64,000 nt of DNA from Herbaspirillum sp. SJZ107 (GTDB taxonomy: Bacteria > Pseudomonadota > Gammaproteobacteria > Burkholderiales > Burkholderiaceae_D): the NCBI RefSeq assembly GCF_006715485.1, contig NZ_VFNH01000002.1:1426001-1490000 (forward strand). The letters are read 5' to 3'. The first letter of the stretch is position 1. The number at the start of each line of letters is the position of its first letter. Below are positions 20,801 through 30,858 of the stretch, piece after piece. The position numbers and the translations under genes are program-made. The notes below the pieces were generated by a model. It saw nothing but the letters and a program-made list of their open reading frames with translations. It did not search any database and was not told the origin of the DNA.

Positions 20801-21343
20801 ATGAATACCCCTGCATCGACCGACAAGGACCTGTGGGTCTCCTGGGACGACTACAACCGCCTGGTCGAGCGCCTGGCGCTGAAAGTCTATGAATCGAACT
20901 GGAAGTTCGACATGGTCCTGTGCCTGGCGCGCGGCGGCGTGCGTCCGGGCGACGTGATCTCGCGCATCTTCGACGTGCCGCTGGCGATCCTGTCGACCAG
21001 CTCGTACCGCGAAGAAGCCGGCAAGAAGCAGGGCGACCTCGACATCGCCAAGTACATGACCATGACCAAGGGCCCGCTGGCCGGCAAGATCCTGCTGGTC
21101 GACGACCTGGCCGACTCCGGCGTGACCCTGGCGCGCGTGGGCGAGCACCTGCGCACCAACTACCCGGACGTCACCGAAGTGCGTTCGGCCGTGATCTGGG
21201 TGAAGGGCACCTCGTCGCTGGTGCCGGATTACCACCTGGAAGACCTGCCGCACAATCCGTGGATCCACCAGCCGTTCGAGGACTATGACGGCCTGCGTCC
21301 GCATCAGCTGTCGGCCTGGTTGAAGAAGTTCGACAAGAACTGA
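20801..21343 (+). CDS. Purine phosphoribosyltransferase (hypoxanthine/xanthine type)
   Basis: Encodes 180 residues of the type I phosphoribosyltransferase fold. The PRPP-binding motif is KILLVDDLADSGVTLARV (about 97-114). The N-terminal LWVSWDDYNRLVERLALKVYES and the CLARGGVRPGDVISR loop match the xanthine/hypoxanthine-guanine type that often follows purA in Burkholderiales. Likely a purine salvage enzyme; the exact base cannot be read from sequence. It lies 93 bp after purA in the same direction. Confidence 0.88.
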   Translation: MNTPASTDKDLWVSWDDYNRLVERLALKVYESNWKFDMVLCLARGGVRPGDVISRIFDVPLAILSTSSYREEAGKKQGDLDIAKYMTMTKGPLAGKILLVDDLADSGVTLARVGEHLRTNYPDVTEVRSAVIWVKGTSSLVPDYHLEDLPHNPWIHQPFEDYDGLRPHQLSAWLKKFDKN

Positions 21344-21361
21344 TTCAGTCAGCCGTAAAGC

Positions 21362-21448
21362 CGTCGCCCCTGCGAAGGCAGGGGCCCAAGTTGCACGCAT
21401 GAGGATGGCGCGTGCAAAACCTGGGCCCCTGCCTGCGCAGGGGCGACG
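21362..21448. repeat. GTCGCCCCTGC-type palindromic repeat
   Basis: Inverted repeat between two convergent genes. Outer arms CGTCGCCCCTGCG-AAGGCAGGGGCCCA (from 21362) and the complement ending GGGGCGACG (to 21448) pair well. In this copy the inner loop also pairs (TTGCACGC at 21391-21398 with GCGTGCAA at 21410-21417), giving a longer hairpin than at 11508. It could serve as a bidirectional terminator here, although it lacks T-runs. Confidence 0.88.
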
Positions 21449-21469
21449 CTTTTGCGTGACCGCTCAGGT

Positions 21470-22036
21470 TTATCTGCCTTGGCTGCTCTCGGCCGCCTTC
21501 AGATCCTGCACCGCCTGCCTGTACGCCTTCGACTTCTTCAGGCGCTCCGCATACCGGATCTCGCTGCGCGCCTCGCGCCCGATCTCGTAATCCAGATCCC
21601 CGCGCGCCCCGCAATACGCGCGGCAGGTCGCTTCCGCATCCGGCGTCTCCCGGTCCGTCAGCACCAGCTTCTTGTCCGTCACGTGCAGCCGCAGCGCGCA
21701 AGCGCGTTCGCCTGGCTGCGGCGGTGTCGGGTCGTGGTAGACGAAGGCGCCATGCTGGTAGCCGGCCATGCCGGCGATGTCGCAGGTGTGGCCGTTGGCG
21801 AATTCCAGGTGGGCGCGCAGGTACAGGTGTTTGTCGTCGTAGGGCAGGAGTTCGACGATGTCTTCGGACTCGTAGGTCTGGTCGGCCTGGCCCGGCACGG
21901 CCATCGTGTTCTGGAAGCGATGCTTGTAGACACCGTCGATCTCGTGCATCAGCGCCGCCGGCATCGGTGCCTTGTCGGCCGCTTGCGCAGTGAAACCCGA
22001 TAGCAGGGCCAGCACGGCCAGGATAGTGCGCGTCAT
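21470..22036 (-). CDS. Exported protein of unknown function
   Basis: Encodes 188 residues from ATG at 22034-22036, with GGAGG eight bases upstream; this start gives a clean signal peptide (MTRTILAVLALLSGFTAQAA). The mature part contains EDIVELLPYDDKHLYLRAHLEF, GHTCDIAGMAGYQHGAFVY and a cysteine pair (CRAYCGARG), suggesting a small periplasmic fold that may be disulfide-bonded. I do not recognise the family, although similar proteins are annotated as hypothetical in Massilia-type genomes. Divergent from marC. Confidence 0.7.
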   Translation of the reverse strand: MTRTILAVLALLSGFTAQAADKAPMPAALMHEIDGVYKHRFQNTMAVPGQADQTYESEDIVELLPYDDKHLYLRAHLEFANGHTCDIAGMAGYQHGAFVYHDPTPPQPGERACALRLHVTDKKLVLTDRETPDAEATCRAYCGARGDLDYEIGREARSEIRYAERLKKSKAYRQAVQDLKAAESSQGR

Positions 22037-22128
22037 GGGGTTTCCTCCGATGTAAATACACGACAAGGCCGACCCATCCGATCCGGGTGCCAATCGGTTA
22101 AGATTGTAATTCAAACACGGGACCGTCC

Positions 22129-22725
22129 ATGACACAAAGTTTCTTCCAGACCTTCATCCTGCTGCTGCTCGTCACCGACCCCTTCGGCAACGTGCCCCTG
22201 TTCGTTACCGCCCTGAAGGACGTGCCCCAGGCGCGGCGCGGGCGCATCGTGGTGCGCGAGTGTGCGATCGCGTTCGGCCTGCTGCTGCTGTTCATGTTCT
22301 TCGGCCGGCATTTCCTGACCGCGCTGCAGCTGACCGATATTTCGTTGCGCATCGGTGGCAGCGTGATCCTGTTGATCATCGCGATCCGCATGATCTTCCC
22401 GCATCCGGACGGCGTACTCGGCAAGAGCGAGCATGGCGAACCCTTCATCGTGCCCCTGGCGATTCCGGCGCTGGCCGGGCCGTCGGCGCTGGCCACGGTG
22501 CTGCTGTTCAGCTCGCAAACGACGGAGGAGGTGATGGTCCACGTGGCGGCGCTGGCATCTGTCTTCGTGATCTGGCTGGCCGTATTCCTCGGCGCCGAGC
22601 GCCTGCAGCAGGTGCTGGGTGCGCAGGTGATGACGGCCTTCGAGCGCCTGATGGGCCTGATCCTGACCGCGATGTCGATCGAGATGCTGCTGAGCGGGAT
22701 ACGCGCTTTCGTCAAGACTTTGTGA
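22129..22725 (+). CDS. MarC family integral membrane protein
   Basis: Encodes 198 residues with about six transmembrane helices. The start LLLLVTDPFGNVPLFVTAL and the later FIVPLAIPALAGPSALATVLLF are the MarC/UPF0056 family signatures with conserved DPFGN and PxxxGP motifs. The function of the family is not established (it is not a proven resistance protein). Its start lies 92 bp from the divergent exported protein. Confidence 0.92.
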   Translation: MTQSFFQTFILLLLVTDPFGNVPLFVTALKDVPQARRGRIVVRECAIAFGLLLLFMFFGRHFLTALQLTDISLRIGGSVILLIIAIRMIFPHPDGVLGKSEHGEPFIVPLAIPALAGPSALATVLLFSSQTTEEVMVHVAALASVFVIWLAVFLGAERLQQVLGAQVMTAFERLMGLILTAMSIEMLLSGIRAFVKTL

Positions 22726-22771
22726 CGGCATGTATACTGCGGCCTCTGATCACTTATCGTTTGGATATTCC

Positions 22772-23293
22772 ATGACAAGCAAACTCATTGGCCGCAAGCT
22801 CGGCTACGGCTTCTGCATCGCCGCCATCGTGCCGCTGCTGGTGCTGGGCGGCTGCAACCGCAACAAGCCATCGACCGACACCGGATCGACCGCTGCACCG
22901 GCCGCATCGTCGGCTGGTGTCGCTGCCGCCAAGACTGAAGCCGACACGTCGGCGCAGGAATTCCAGAAGATCGATGCCGTCGTCGGCACCGGCGCGGAAG
23001 CGACTGCCGGCAAGACCGTTACCGTCAACTATACCGGCTGGCTGCTGGCGCCGAACGCGGCGGACAAGCATGGCACCCAGTTCGACAGCTCGGTCGGCCG
23101 TGAACCGTTCAGCTTCCGCCTCGGCTCGGGCGGCGTGATCCCGGGCTGGGACCAGGGCGTGGCCGGCATGAAGGTGGGCGGCAAGCGCACCCTGATCATT
23201 CCGGCCAGCCTGGGTTACGGCGCGGATGGCGCGGGTCCGATTCCGCCGAATGCGAATCTGATCTTTGACGTCGAGCTGCTGGACGTCAAATAA
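22772..23293 (+). CDS. FKBP-type peptidyl-prolyl cis-trans isomerase, lipoprotein
   Basis: Encodes 173 residues from ATG 22772. A lipobox LGGC (Cys28) predicts lipid anchoring. After a Ser/Ala-rich linker, the FKBP domain spans about 65-173 with VTVNYTGWLL, GTQFDSSVGREPFSFRLG, VIPGWDQGVAGMKVGGKR and IPPNANLIFDVELLDVK, keeping the usual active-site aromatic and Asp residues. It is likely a periplasmic folding catalyst. TATACT at 22733-22738 may be its -10. An in-frame ATG at 22730 was rejected because it spoils the signal sequence. Confidence 0.92.
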   Translation: MTSKLIGRKLGYGFCIAAIVPLLVLGGCNRNKPSTDTGSTAAPAASSAGVAAAKTEADTSAQEFQKIDAVVGTGAEATAGKTVTVNYTGWLLAPNAADKHGTQFDSSVGREPFSFRLGSGGVIPGWDQGVAGMKVGGKRTLIIPASLGYGADGAGPIPPNANLIFDVELLDVK

Positions 23294-23311
23294 GTCGACG
23301 GGGCGCGACGA

Positions 23312-23806
23312 TCACATCGTCGGCTCGTAATTGCTCTGCCAGCGGTGTCCCGGCTGCTGGCGGCTGCAAGGCGTCATCTTGAGGCCGGTCTGCACCGCCT
23401 CCAGGCAGCGCGTGGCGCCGGTGTCGCGGTTGGTGAGCGGCAGGACGAAGGGGCCGGTCTGCACCCGCTTGACACGCCATTGCTGGTTGTCGGCATTGCC
23501 ACAGCTATCCATTGCCAGCACGTTCTTGCCATTCTCCGGATGCACCGTCAGGCACATGGCCGTGCCGCCCGCGACCGTATGCACCTTGCTGAAACCGGGA
23601 ATATCCCCCTGGCTGACCACCCACTGCTGATCCGCCGACTTGGCGCAGGTGCCCATGGCCACCTTGCCGTCGGCCGCCGTCAGGCAATGGCCACGGCCGT
23701 CGAGGCCGTTCTGCAGGTAGTTCGCGTCGGCGGTGGCGGCGAAGGCGGGCATGGTCGCCAGGTGCAGAATGGCGAGCGCAGCAACAGCAAAAGCAGGTAC
23801 CTGCAT
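23312..23806 (-). CDS. Secreted ricin-type beta-trefoil lectin domain protein
   Basis: Encodes 164 residues from ATG at 23804-23806 (AAAGGA six bases upstream; other ATG codons lie 6 and 39 bases further out). Signal peptide to about residue 23 (MPAFA). The mature part has QxW repeats of the ricin B fold: DQQWVVSQ, NQQWRVKR and HRWQSN, with paired cysteines (CLTAADGKVAMGTC, CLTVHPENGKNVLAMDSC, CLEAVQTGLKMTPC). This gives one complete three-lobed trefoil and no catalytic domain, so it is probably a carbohydrate-binding protein. Its target is not known. Convergent with the FKBP gene, 18 bp apart. Confidence 0.82.
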   Translation of the reverse strand: MQVPAFAVAALAILHLATMPAFAATADANYLQNGLDGRGHCLTAADGKVAMGTCAKSADQQWVVSQGDIPGFSKVHTVAGGTAMCLTVHPENGKNVLAMDSCGNADNQQWRVKRVQTGPFVLPLTNRDTGATRCLEAVQTGLKMTPCSRQQPGHRWQSNYEPTM

Positions 23807-23857
23807 GATCATTCCTTTGGGATAATATTGAACAAACATTATCACAGGTAATAAACG

Positions 23858-23886
23858 AAAAGCGGCCTGCAGGCCGCTTTTTTATT
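23858..23886. terminator. Strong palindromic terminator between divergent genes
   Basis: AAAAGCGGCC-TGCA-GGCCGCTTTT is a perfect 10-bp stem, with T-runs better on the plus strand (TTTTTTATT). It lies upstream of the ricin gene and next to the remnant of the uvrB 3' end; on the minus strand it is exactly where a terminator for a uvrB reading towards the left would sit. Confidence 0.75.
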
Positions 23887-23978
23887 CGCCCCGTCGCCCT
23901 GAAGGCCTGCTCCTCCCGGCACATGCAGCTGGCCGTACACCTGCGCCGCCTTCCCGAACTCGCCGTTCGTAGCGTGAT
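23887..23978 (-). pseudogene. Decayed second copy of the uvrB 3' end
   Basis: This stretch aligns with the 3' end of the intact uvrB (26467-26558) on the same strand, at a constant offset of 2580 bp with one single-base indel. Identical blocks include GAAGGCCTGCT, ACATGCAGCTGG, CACCTGCGCCGCCTTC and CGAACTCG. By eye about 80% of positions match over ~75 bp. The reading frame is broken by the indel. It covers only the coding end of the C-terminal UVR motif, and nothing of the rest of uvrB is seen to its right. Confidence 0.78.
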
Positions 23979-24101
23979 AGCGCAATCACAAATGTTAGCC
24001 GAATGTTGCGGCAGTGTTTGAAATTGCCACGCTGACGCTAAAAAGTGTTTGTATTTACCACATTTCTAGGGCTAAACTGATTTCAGACTGTTAACAAAGC
24101 A

Positions 24102-24140
24102 TTGACAGTCACCTGGTTCATGCCTTGTTAGCGCTTAACA
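24102..24140 (+). promoter_or_regulatory. Xylanase promoter with LacI-family-like operator
   Basis: TTGACA (24102-24107) is a perfect -35; 17 bp later lies a weak -10, TTGTTA (24125-24130). Overlapping it is TGTTAGCGCTTAACA (24126-24140), close to the TGTTAGCGCTAACA palindrome bound by LacI-family regulators and close to the xylan-regulon boxes known in Xanthomonas and Caulobacter. Binding there would block the -10. A second palindrome, TGTTAACA, lies at 24089-24096. No regulator gene is nearby. Confidence 0.62.
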
Positions 24141-24178
24141 TCAACATGGGCCGGAACAACAATCATCGGAGACAAACC

Positions 24179-25720
24179 ATGTACAAAGCACCTGTGTTCC
24201 AGCGCAGCGTCTTGAGCGCTGCCTGCTGCCTGGCCCTTGCCGCATGCGGCCCCGGATCGGGCGATACGGCCGCCACGAAGACCGCCGGCGAGATGGCGGC
24301 AGCGCAACCGGATCAGGCCAGCGCGGCGATCGTCGCCAGCCCTGCGGCCTACAACCCCGGGGTGGCGAGCCTGAAGGCGCTCGCCGCTTTCCCGGTCGGC
24401 GTCGCCGTCGACGGCGGCTGGGAGGCGCGCAGCCTGGTGAGCACGCCGGCCGAGCAGCAAGTCGTCAACCAGCACTTCAGCCAGGTTACGCCGGGCAATA
24501 TCATGAAGATGAGCTACCTGCACCCGGACAGGAATACCTACACCTTCGCGCAGGCGGACGAACTGGTGAACTACGCGGCCGCGCACGACGTGCGCGTGCA
24601 TGCGCACGCGTTGATCTGGCATTCGGACTACCAGGTGCCGACGTTCATGAAGAACTTCAGCGGCGACAAGACGGCGTTCCTCGCGATGCTGGACGAGCAC
24701 GTGAAGACGATCGCCACGCACTACGCCGGCAAGGTGCAGAGCTGGGACGTCGTCAACGAGGCGATCAACGACGGCGGCGGCTACCGGCAGTCGCTGTTCT
24801 ACCAGAGGACAGGCGCCGACTACCTCGACCGGGCATTCCGCGCGGCGCGCGAGGCCGACCCGAACGCGACCCTGTACTACAACGACTACAACATCGAGTC
24901 GGACGCCAACAAGATGAACACGATGACCGGCATGCTGGACGGCTTCAAGGCGCGCGGCGTGCCGATCGACGGGGTCGGTTTCCAGATGCACGTGTACATC
25001 GACTGGCCGTCCACCAGCCAGATCAAGGCGTCGCTGCAGAAGGTCGTGGACCGCGGCCTGAAGGTCAAGATCTCCGAGCTCGACATCCCGATCAACAACC
25101 CGTACAGCCCGCAATACCAGGCCGGCGACATCAAGACGGTCTATACGCTCGACCTCGGCCTTGCCCAGAAAAAGCGCTATTGCGAAGTGGTCAAGGCCTA
25201 CCTGGACGTGGTGCCGCCAGCCCAGCGCGGCGGCGTCGTCGTGTGGGGCGTGAGCGATCCGAGCAGCTGGCTGATCCAGCAGCTGTTCCAGAACAGGCAC
25301 CAGGACTGGCCGCTGCTGTTCGACGCGCAGTACCAGGGCAAGCCGGCGCTGCGCGGCGTGGCGGATGCGCTGACGGGGCAGCCTTGCACGAATCTGGCGT
25401 TCGTCAATGCGACCGGCAGCGTGAACATCGCGCGTTCCGGCGTGACGCTGAACCGCGTCACCTCGAAATCCACGGGCAGCGTCACCTTCACGAATACCAC
25501 CAACGCGACCCTGAACGGCCCGCTGCAGTTCCGCCTCGACGGCTTGACTGCCGGCGTGACCCTGGATAACGCCAGCGGCGCCCAGAACGGCGCGCCGTAC
25601 ATGACGCTGCCGGCCATCTCGCTGGCGCCGGGCGCCAGTGCCACGGTGACGACCACGTTCTCGAACCCGGGCAAGGTCGGCATCGGCTACACCGCCACGC
25701 TGATCAGCGGCTCGTTCTAA
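24179..25720 (+). CDS. GH10 endo-beta-1,4-xylanase, lipoprotein
   Basis: Encodes 513 residues from ATG 24179 (GGAG ten bases upstream). Lipobox LAAC (Cys23) predicts a surface or periplasmic lipoprotein. The GH10 barrel covers about 70-405: acid/base Glu194 in WDVVNEAIND and nucleophile Glu300 in KISELDIP are present, as are HAHALIWHSDYQVP and VVVWGVSDPSSW. The C-terminal ~105 residues (from NLAFVNATGSVNIARSGVTLN) look like an Ig/fibronectin-like beta-sandwich rather than a known carbohydrate-binding module. Followed 21 bp later by the PEP-CTERM gene. The pair lies between an intact uvrB and a decayed copy of its 3' end, a sign of insertion. Confidence 0.95.
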   Translation: MYKAPVFQRSVLSAACCLALAACGPGSGDTAATKTAGEMAAAQPDQASAAIVASPAAYNPGVASLKALAAFPVGVAVDGGWEARSLVSTPAEQQVVNQHFSQVTPGNIMKMSYLHPDRNTYTFAQADELVNYAAAHDVRVHAHALIWHSDYQVPTFMKNFSGDKTAFLAMLDEHVKTIATHYAGKVQSWDVVNEAINDGGGYRQSLFYQRTGADYLDRAFRAAREADPNATLYYNDYNIESDANKMNTMTGMLDGFKARGVPIDGVGFQMHVYIDWPSTSQIKASLQKVVDRGLKVKISELDIPINNPYSPQYQAGDIKTVYTLDLGLAQKKRYCEVVKAYLDVVPPAQRGGVVVWGVSDPSSWLIQQLFQNRHQDWPLLFDAQYQGKPALRGVADALTGQPCTNLAFVNATGSVNIARSGVTLNRVTSKSTGSVTFTNTTNATLNGPLQFRLDGLTAGVTLDNASGAQNGAPYMTLPAISLAPGASATVTTTFSNPGKVGIGYTATLISGSF

Positions 25721-25741
25721 GTCATCCATAAAGGAATCGCC

Positions 25742-26329
25742 ATGTTGAACCTCAAGAAATTCCTGTCGGGCTCCCTGCTGGCCGTGGCGCTGGGTGCATG
25801 CGCCGGCGTGTTCGCCGCCCCGGTCTACCACGTCACCATCGACACCAGCACGCTGGGCAACAGCAACGCGGTACTCGACCTCGAGCTGGGCGCCTTGACG
25901 GGGAACGCCGCCCCGGTGACGGCAACGCTGAACCACTTCATGGGCGCGTATGGCGCGTCGGACTTCAGCGGCAGCGCCAGCGGTGCGATCGGCAGCAGCG
26001 TGCGCCTGGTGAACGACGCCGGCTACAGCGGCCTGCTTCAGAGCATCATTCTGGGCGGGCTGTTCAGCTTCGACCTCAGCTTCGATGTCGGCACCGGCGG
26101 CCTCGACGGCTCCAGCTTCACCGCGATGCTGTACAACGCGGACTTCAGCGCCACGCTGGGCATGGACACGCCACTGGTCCAGATCGACCTGATGCCGGGC
26201 CAGGCCGACGTCGTCTCGCCGGCCAACGCCTTTGCCAGCGCCACCGCCGTCCCGGAACCCTCGACCCTGCTGAGCATGGTCACCGGCCTTGGCCTGCTGG
26301 GCTTCGGTCTGCGCCGCCGCGCACGCTGA
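25742..26329 (+). CDS. PEP-CTERM sorting domain protein (NF038129-like)
   Basis: Encodes 195 residues. A signal peptide (about 1-25, ending VFAA) precedes a beta-rich domain starting VYHVTIDTSTLGNSNAVLDLELG. The C-terminus has the complete tripartite PEP-CTERM signal: VPEPSTL, a hydrophobic helix (LSMVTGLGLLGFGL) and RRRAR. Such proteins are sorted by exosortase (EpsH/XrtA), which must be encoded elsewhere, and usually go with exopolysaccharide production. The central domain resembles the NF038129 group common in Massilia. It is co-directional with and 21 bp after the xylanase, so probably co-transcribed. Confidence 0.9.
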   Translation: MLNLKKFLSGSLLAVALGACAGVFAAPVYHVTIDTSTLGNSNAVLDLELGALTGNAAPVTATLNHFMGAYGASDFSGSASGAIGSSVRLVNDAGYSGLLQSIILGGLFSFDLSFDVGTGGLDGSSFTAMLYNADFSATLGMDTPLVQIDLMPGQADVVSPANAFASATAVPEPSTLLSMVTGLGLLGFGLRRRAR

Positions 26330-26346
26330 TCCGGCATCGCTGCGAG

Positions 26347-26386
26347 AAAAAGCCGCCTGTCCCAAGCGGGGCAGGCGGCTTTTTTC
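26347..26386. terminator. Bidirectional terminator between PEP-CTERM gene and uvrB
   Basis: AAAAAGCCGCCTGTCCC pairs with GGGGCAGGCGGCTTTTT (G-T included) around AAGC, with A- and T-runs on both sides. It can end both the plus-strand xylanase operon and the minus-strand uvrB transcript. Confidence 0.9.
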
Positions 26387-26436
26387 AAGAATTGGGATCC
26401 CGCGTTTGCGGAACCCCAGGGGGCGCATCAGGAAGC

Positions 26437-28533
<2,097 letters not shown>

Positions 28534-28639
28534 GTGTTCAGACCTTTGCTAGAATGAGAATCCGCCTGCGGCCAAACATTGTTTTAAGCCGCTGTCTATA
28601 CAACTGCTGCGAACCCAGCGACAAACCCAGTTTATCACG

Positions 28640-29851
28640 ATGAATTCCACAGCTCCTGCCAGCATCTTCGGCGCCATCGCCATGGCCCCGCGCGACCCCA
28701 TCCTCGGTATTACCGAAGCCTTCAATGCAGATACCAACCCGTCCAAGATCAACCTGGGCGTCGGTGTCTATTATGATGACAATGGTAAAGTGCCGCTGCT
28801 GGAATGCGTGCGCAAAGCGGAGTCGCTGTTGATGGAACAGCCTGCACCGCGTACCTACCTGCCGATCGAAGGCCTGGGTGCGTATGACAAGGCTGTGCAA
28901 GAATTAGTATTTGGTGCCGACAGCCCGGTAATTCAAGAGAAGCGTGCGATCACCGTGCAAGCACTGGGCGGCACCGGCGCACTCAAGATCGGCGCCGACT
29001 TCCTGAAGCGCTTTGCGCCGGGCTCGAGCGTCTACATCAGCGATCCGAGCTGGGAAAACCACCGCGCGCTGTTCGAAAGCGCCGGTTTCACCGTCAACAA
29101 TTACAAGTACTACGACCCGGCCACGCACGGCGTCGACTTCGCCGGCATGCTGGCCGACCTGAAGGCGATGCCGGAAGGCGCGATCGTCGTCCTGCACGCC
29201 TGCTGCCACAACCCGACCGGCGCCGACCTGACGTCCGAGCAGTGGGGCCAGGTGATCGACGCGGTGCAGGCCGGCGGCCTGATCCCGTTCCTGGACATGG
29301 CCTACCAGGGCTTCGGTTCGGGCATCGCCGAAGACGGCGCCGTGGTGCGCCGCTTCGTCGAAGCCGGCGGCCCGCTGCTGGTGTCGAACTCGTTCTCGAA
29401 GTCGTTCTCGCTGTACGGCGAGCGCGTCGGCGCGCTGTCGGTGGTCGCCTCCTCGGCCGAAGAAGCATCGCGCCTGCTGTCGCAGCTGAAGCGCATCGTG
29501 CGCACCAACTACTCGAACCCGCCGACCCACGGCGGCAAGGTGGTCGCCACCGTCCTGTCCACGCCGGCACTGCGCCAGCTGTGGGAAGAGGAACTGGCCG
29601 GCATGCGCGTGCGCATCAAGGAAATGCGTGAAGAGCTGGTCAAGAAGCTGGCCGACAAGGCCCCGGGCAAGGACTTCGCCTTCGTGCGCGAGCAGGTCGG
29701 CATGTTCTCGTATTCGGGCCTGACTAAGCAGCAGGTCGAGCAGCTGCGCGCCGAATCGATCTACGCCGTGGACACGGGCCGCATCTGTGTCGCAGCGATG
29801 AATTCGAAGAACATCGATCGGATCGTTGACGCCATCGCAAAAGTTCTCTAA
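28640..29851 (+). CDS. Aspartate/aromatic amino acid aminotransferase (class I)
   Basis: Encodes 403 residues of the AspC/TyrB type. The PLP lysine is in SNSFSKSFSLYGERVGAL; other signatures are NLGVGVYYDDNGKVPLL, the substrate Arg region near IVRTNYSNPPTHGG and GRICVAAMNSKNID at the C-terminus. It transfers amino groups between aspartate or aromatic amino acids and 2-oxoglutarate. The relative preference for aspartate or tyrosine cannot be settled here. Divergent from uvrB; the first tRNA-Asn starts 46 bp after its stop. Confidence 0.95.
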   Translation: MNSTAPASIFGAIAMAPRDPILGITEAFNADTNPSKINLGVGVYYDDNGKVPLLECVRKAESLLMEQPAPRTYLPIEGLGAYDKAVQELVFGADSPVIQEKRAITVQALGGTGALKIGADFLKRFAPGSSVYISDPSWENHRALFESAGFTVNNYKYYDPATHGVDFAGMLADLKAMPEGAIVVLHACCHNPTGADLTSEQWGQVIDAVQAGGLIPFLDMAYQGFGSGIAEDGAVVRRFVEAGGPLLVSNSFSKSFSLYGERVGALSVVASSAEEASRLLSQLKRIVRTNYSNPPTHGGKVVATVLSTPALRQLWEEELAGMRVRIKEMREELVKKLADKAPGKDFAFVREQVGMFSYSGLTKQQVEQLRAESIYAVDTGRICVAAMNSKNIDRIVDAIAKVL

Positions 29852-29897
29852 ACTCTTGGCTCTTCCAATTCGGCGCAAGCAGAAGCGGAAGATCTAA

Positions 29898-29973
29898 TCC
29901 CTGATAGCTCAGTCGGTAGAGCGACGGACTGTTAATCCGCAGGTCCCTGGTTCGAGTCCAGGTCGGGGAGCCA
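29898..29973 (+). tRNA. tRNA-Asn (GTT), copy 1
   Basis: A 76-nt cloverleaf: acceptor TCCCTGA/TCGGGGA (one G-T), D arm GCTC-GAGC, anticodon loop CTGTTAA with anticodon GTT, T arm CCTGG-TTCGAGT-CCAGG, CCA encoded. It has no TATAAT just upstream, unlike copies 2-4, and no terminator behind it, so it may be read from the aminotransferase promoter and through to copy 2. Confidence 0.97.
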
Positions 29974-30059
29974 GAATTCATGCCTCTGGCAAGGCAATGC
30001 ACGGTTGGCAGCTTGTCCTGTGCAATGTCCTGGCGAGAGGTTATAATAGCAACATCCAT

Positions 30060-30135
30060 TCCCTGATAGCTCAGTCGGTAGAGCGACGGACTGTTAATCC
30101 GCAGGTCCCTGGTTCGAGTCCAGGTCGGGGAGCCA
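30060..30135 (+). tRNA. tRNA-Asn (GTT), copy 2
   Basis: Identical in sequence to copy 1. Preceded by TATAAT (30042-30047), 18 bp ahead, and followed by the conserved flank AGAATTCAGTACCAATAAGC and a terminator at 30170-30202. Confidence 0.97.
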
Positions 30136-30169
30136 GAATTCAGTACCAATAAGCAGCAGTAAAATCGTT

Positions 30170-30202
30170 AAAAGCCCGCTTCCCTGAAGCGGGCTTTTTT
30201 GT
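30170..30202 (+). terminator. Terminator of tRNA-Asn copy 2
   Basis: AAAAGCCCGCTTC-CCT-GAAGCGGGCTTTTTT: an 11-bp stem plus flanking A/T pairs and six T. The same hairpin, differing only in the loop, follows tRNA copies 3 and 4. Confidence 0.93.
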
Positions 30203-30285
30203 TTTGCCGTTCTGGCGCGTCCTGGCGGCGCTTGCTTGCATTCCCTGCTCATTTGATCTACGCTGGCTACTCAAAGGAGCAAATC

Positions 30286-30858
30286 ATGGCGACAACTGCA
30301 AAGCGAGCACAGGCGGCGAGCGGTCACAATCAGGACCTGCCCGCACCGGCGTCATATAAAGTTTCTGAAAAAATAGAGCCATATGGGCAAACGGCGGGGG
30401 GTGATGCCAGCATGAACCAGTGGCTCAATTTCCGCGAAGTGTTCCAGTCCACGCCGGTCAAGCGGATCGCCCTGATCCGCAAAGGCGTGAATGCCGCGGA
30501 CTTCAAGCTTTTCGTCAGCCGTCTCGACATCCAGCAGGAAAAGATCTTCCTGATGCTGGACATCGCCACCGCCACCGTCAACCGCAAGGCCAGCCGCAAC
30601 GAAGCGCTGTCGCAGGAAGACAGCGAAAAAGTGGTCGGCATGGCAAAGCTGATCGGCCAGGTCGAAACCCTGCTCGAGGAATCCGGCGACCCCGACGCCA
30701 TGCAGGGCTTCGATGCCGCCAAATGGCTCGCCCACTGGATGGAGGAGCCGATCCCGGCGCTGGGCGGCGCCGCCCCCGCCGACTACATGGACACCATCGA
30801 AGGCCAGGAAATGATCTCGCGGGTGCTCGCCACCATGCAGACCGGGGCCTACGCGTGA
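30286..30858 (+). CDS. Xre/MbcA/ParS-type antitoxin
   Basis: Encodes 190 residues from ATG 30286 (AAAGGAGC upstream). The N-terminus is a disordered stretch; the middle has an Xre-like region (FKLFVSRLDIQQEKIFLMLDIATATVNRKA) and the C-terminal ~60 residues (DSEKVVGMAKLIGQVETLLE to FDAAKWLAHWMEEPIPALGG) form the MbcA/ParS toxin-binding domain. This domain architecture, together with a RES gene starting inside its stop codon, makes the pair a type II toxin-antitoxin module. The antitoxin normally represses its own operon; an operator is not evident. It starts 84 bp after the tRNA-Asn terminator. Confidence 0.9.
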   Translation: MATTAKRAQAASGHNQDLPAPASYKVSEKIEPYGQTAGGDASMNQWLNFREVFQSTPVKRIALIRKGVNAADFKLFVSRLDIQQEKIFLMLDIATATVNRKASRNEALSQEDSEKVVGMAKLIGQVETLLEESGDPDAMQGFDAAKWLAHWMEEPIPALGGAAPADYMDTIEGQEMISRVLATMQTGAYA

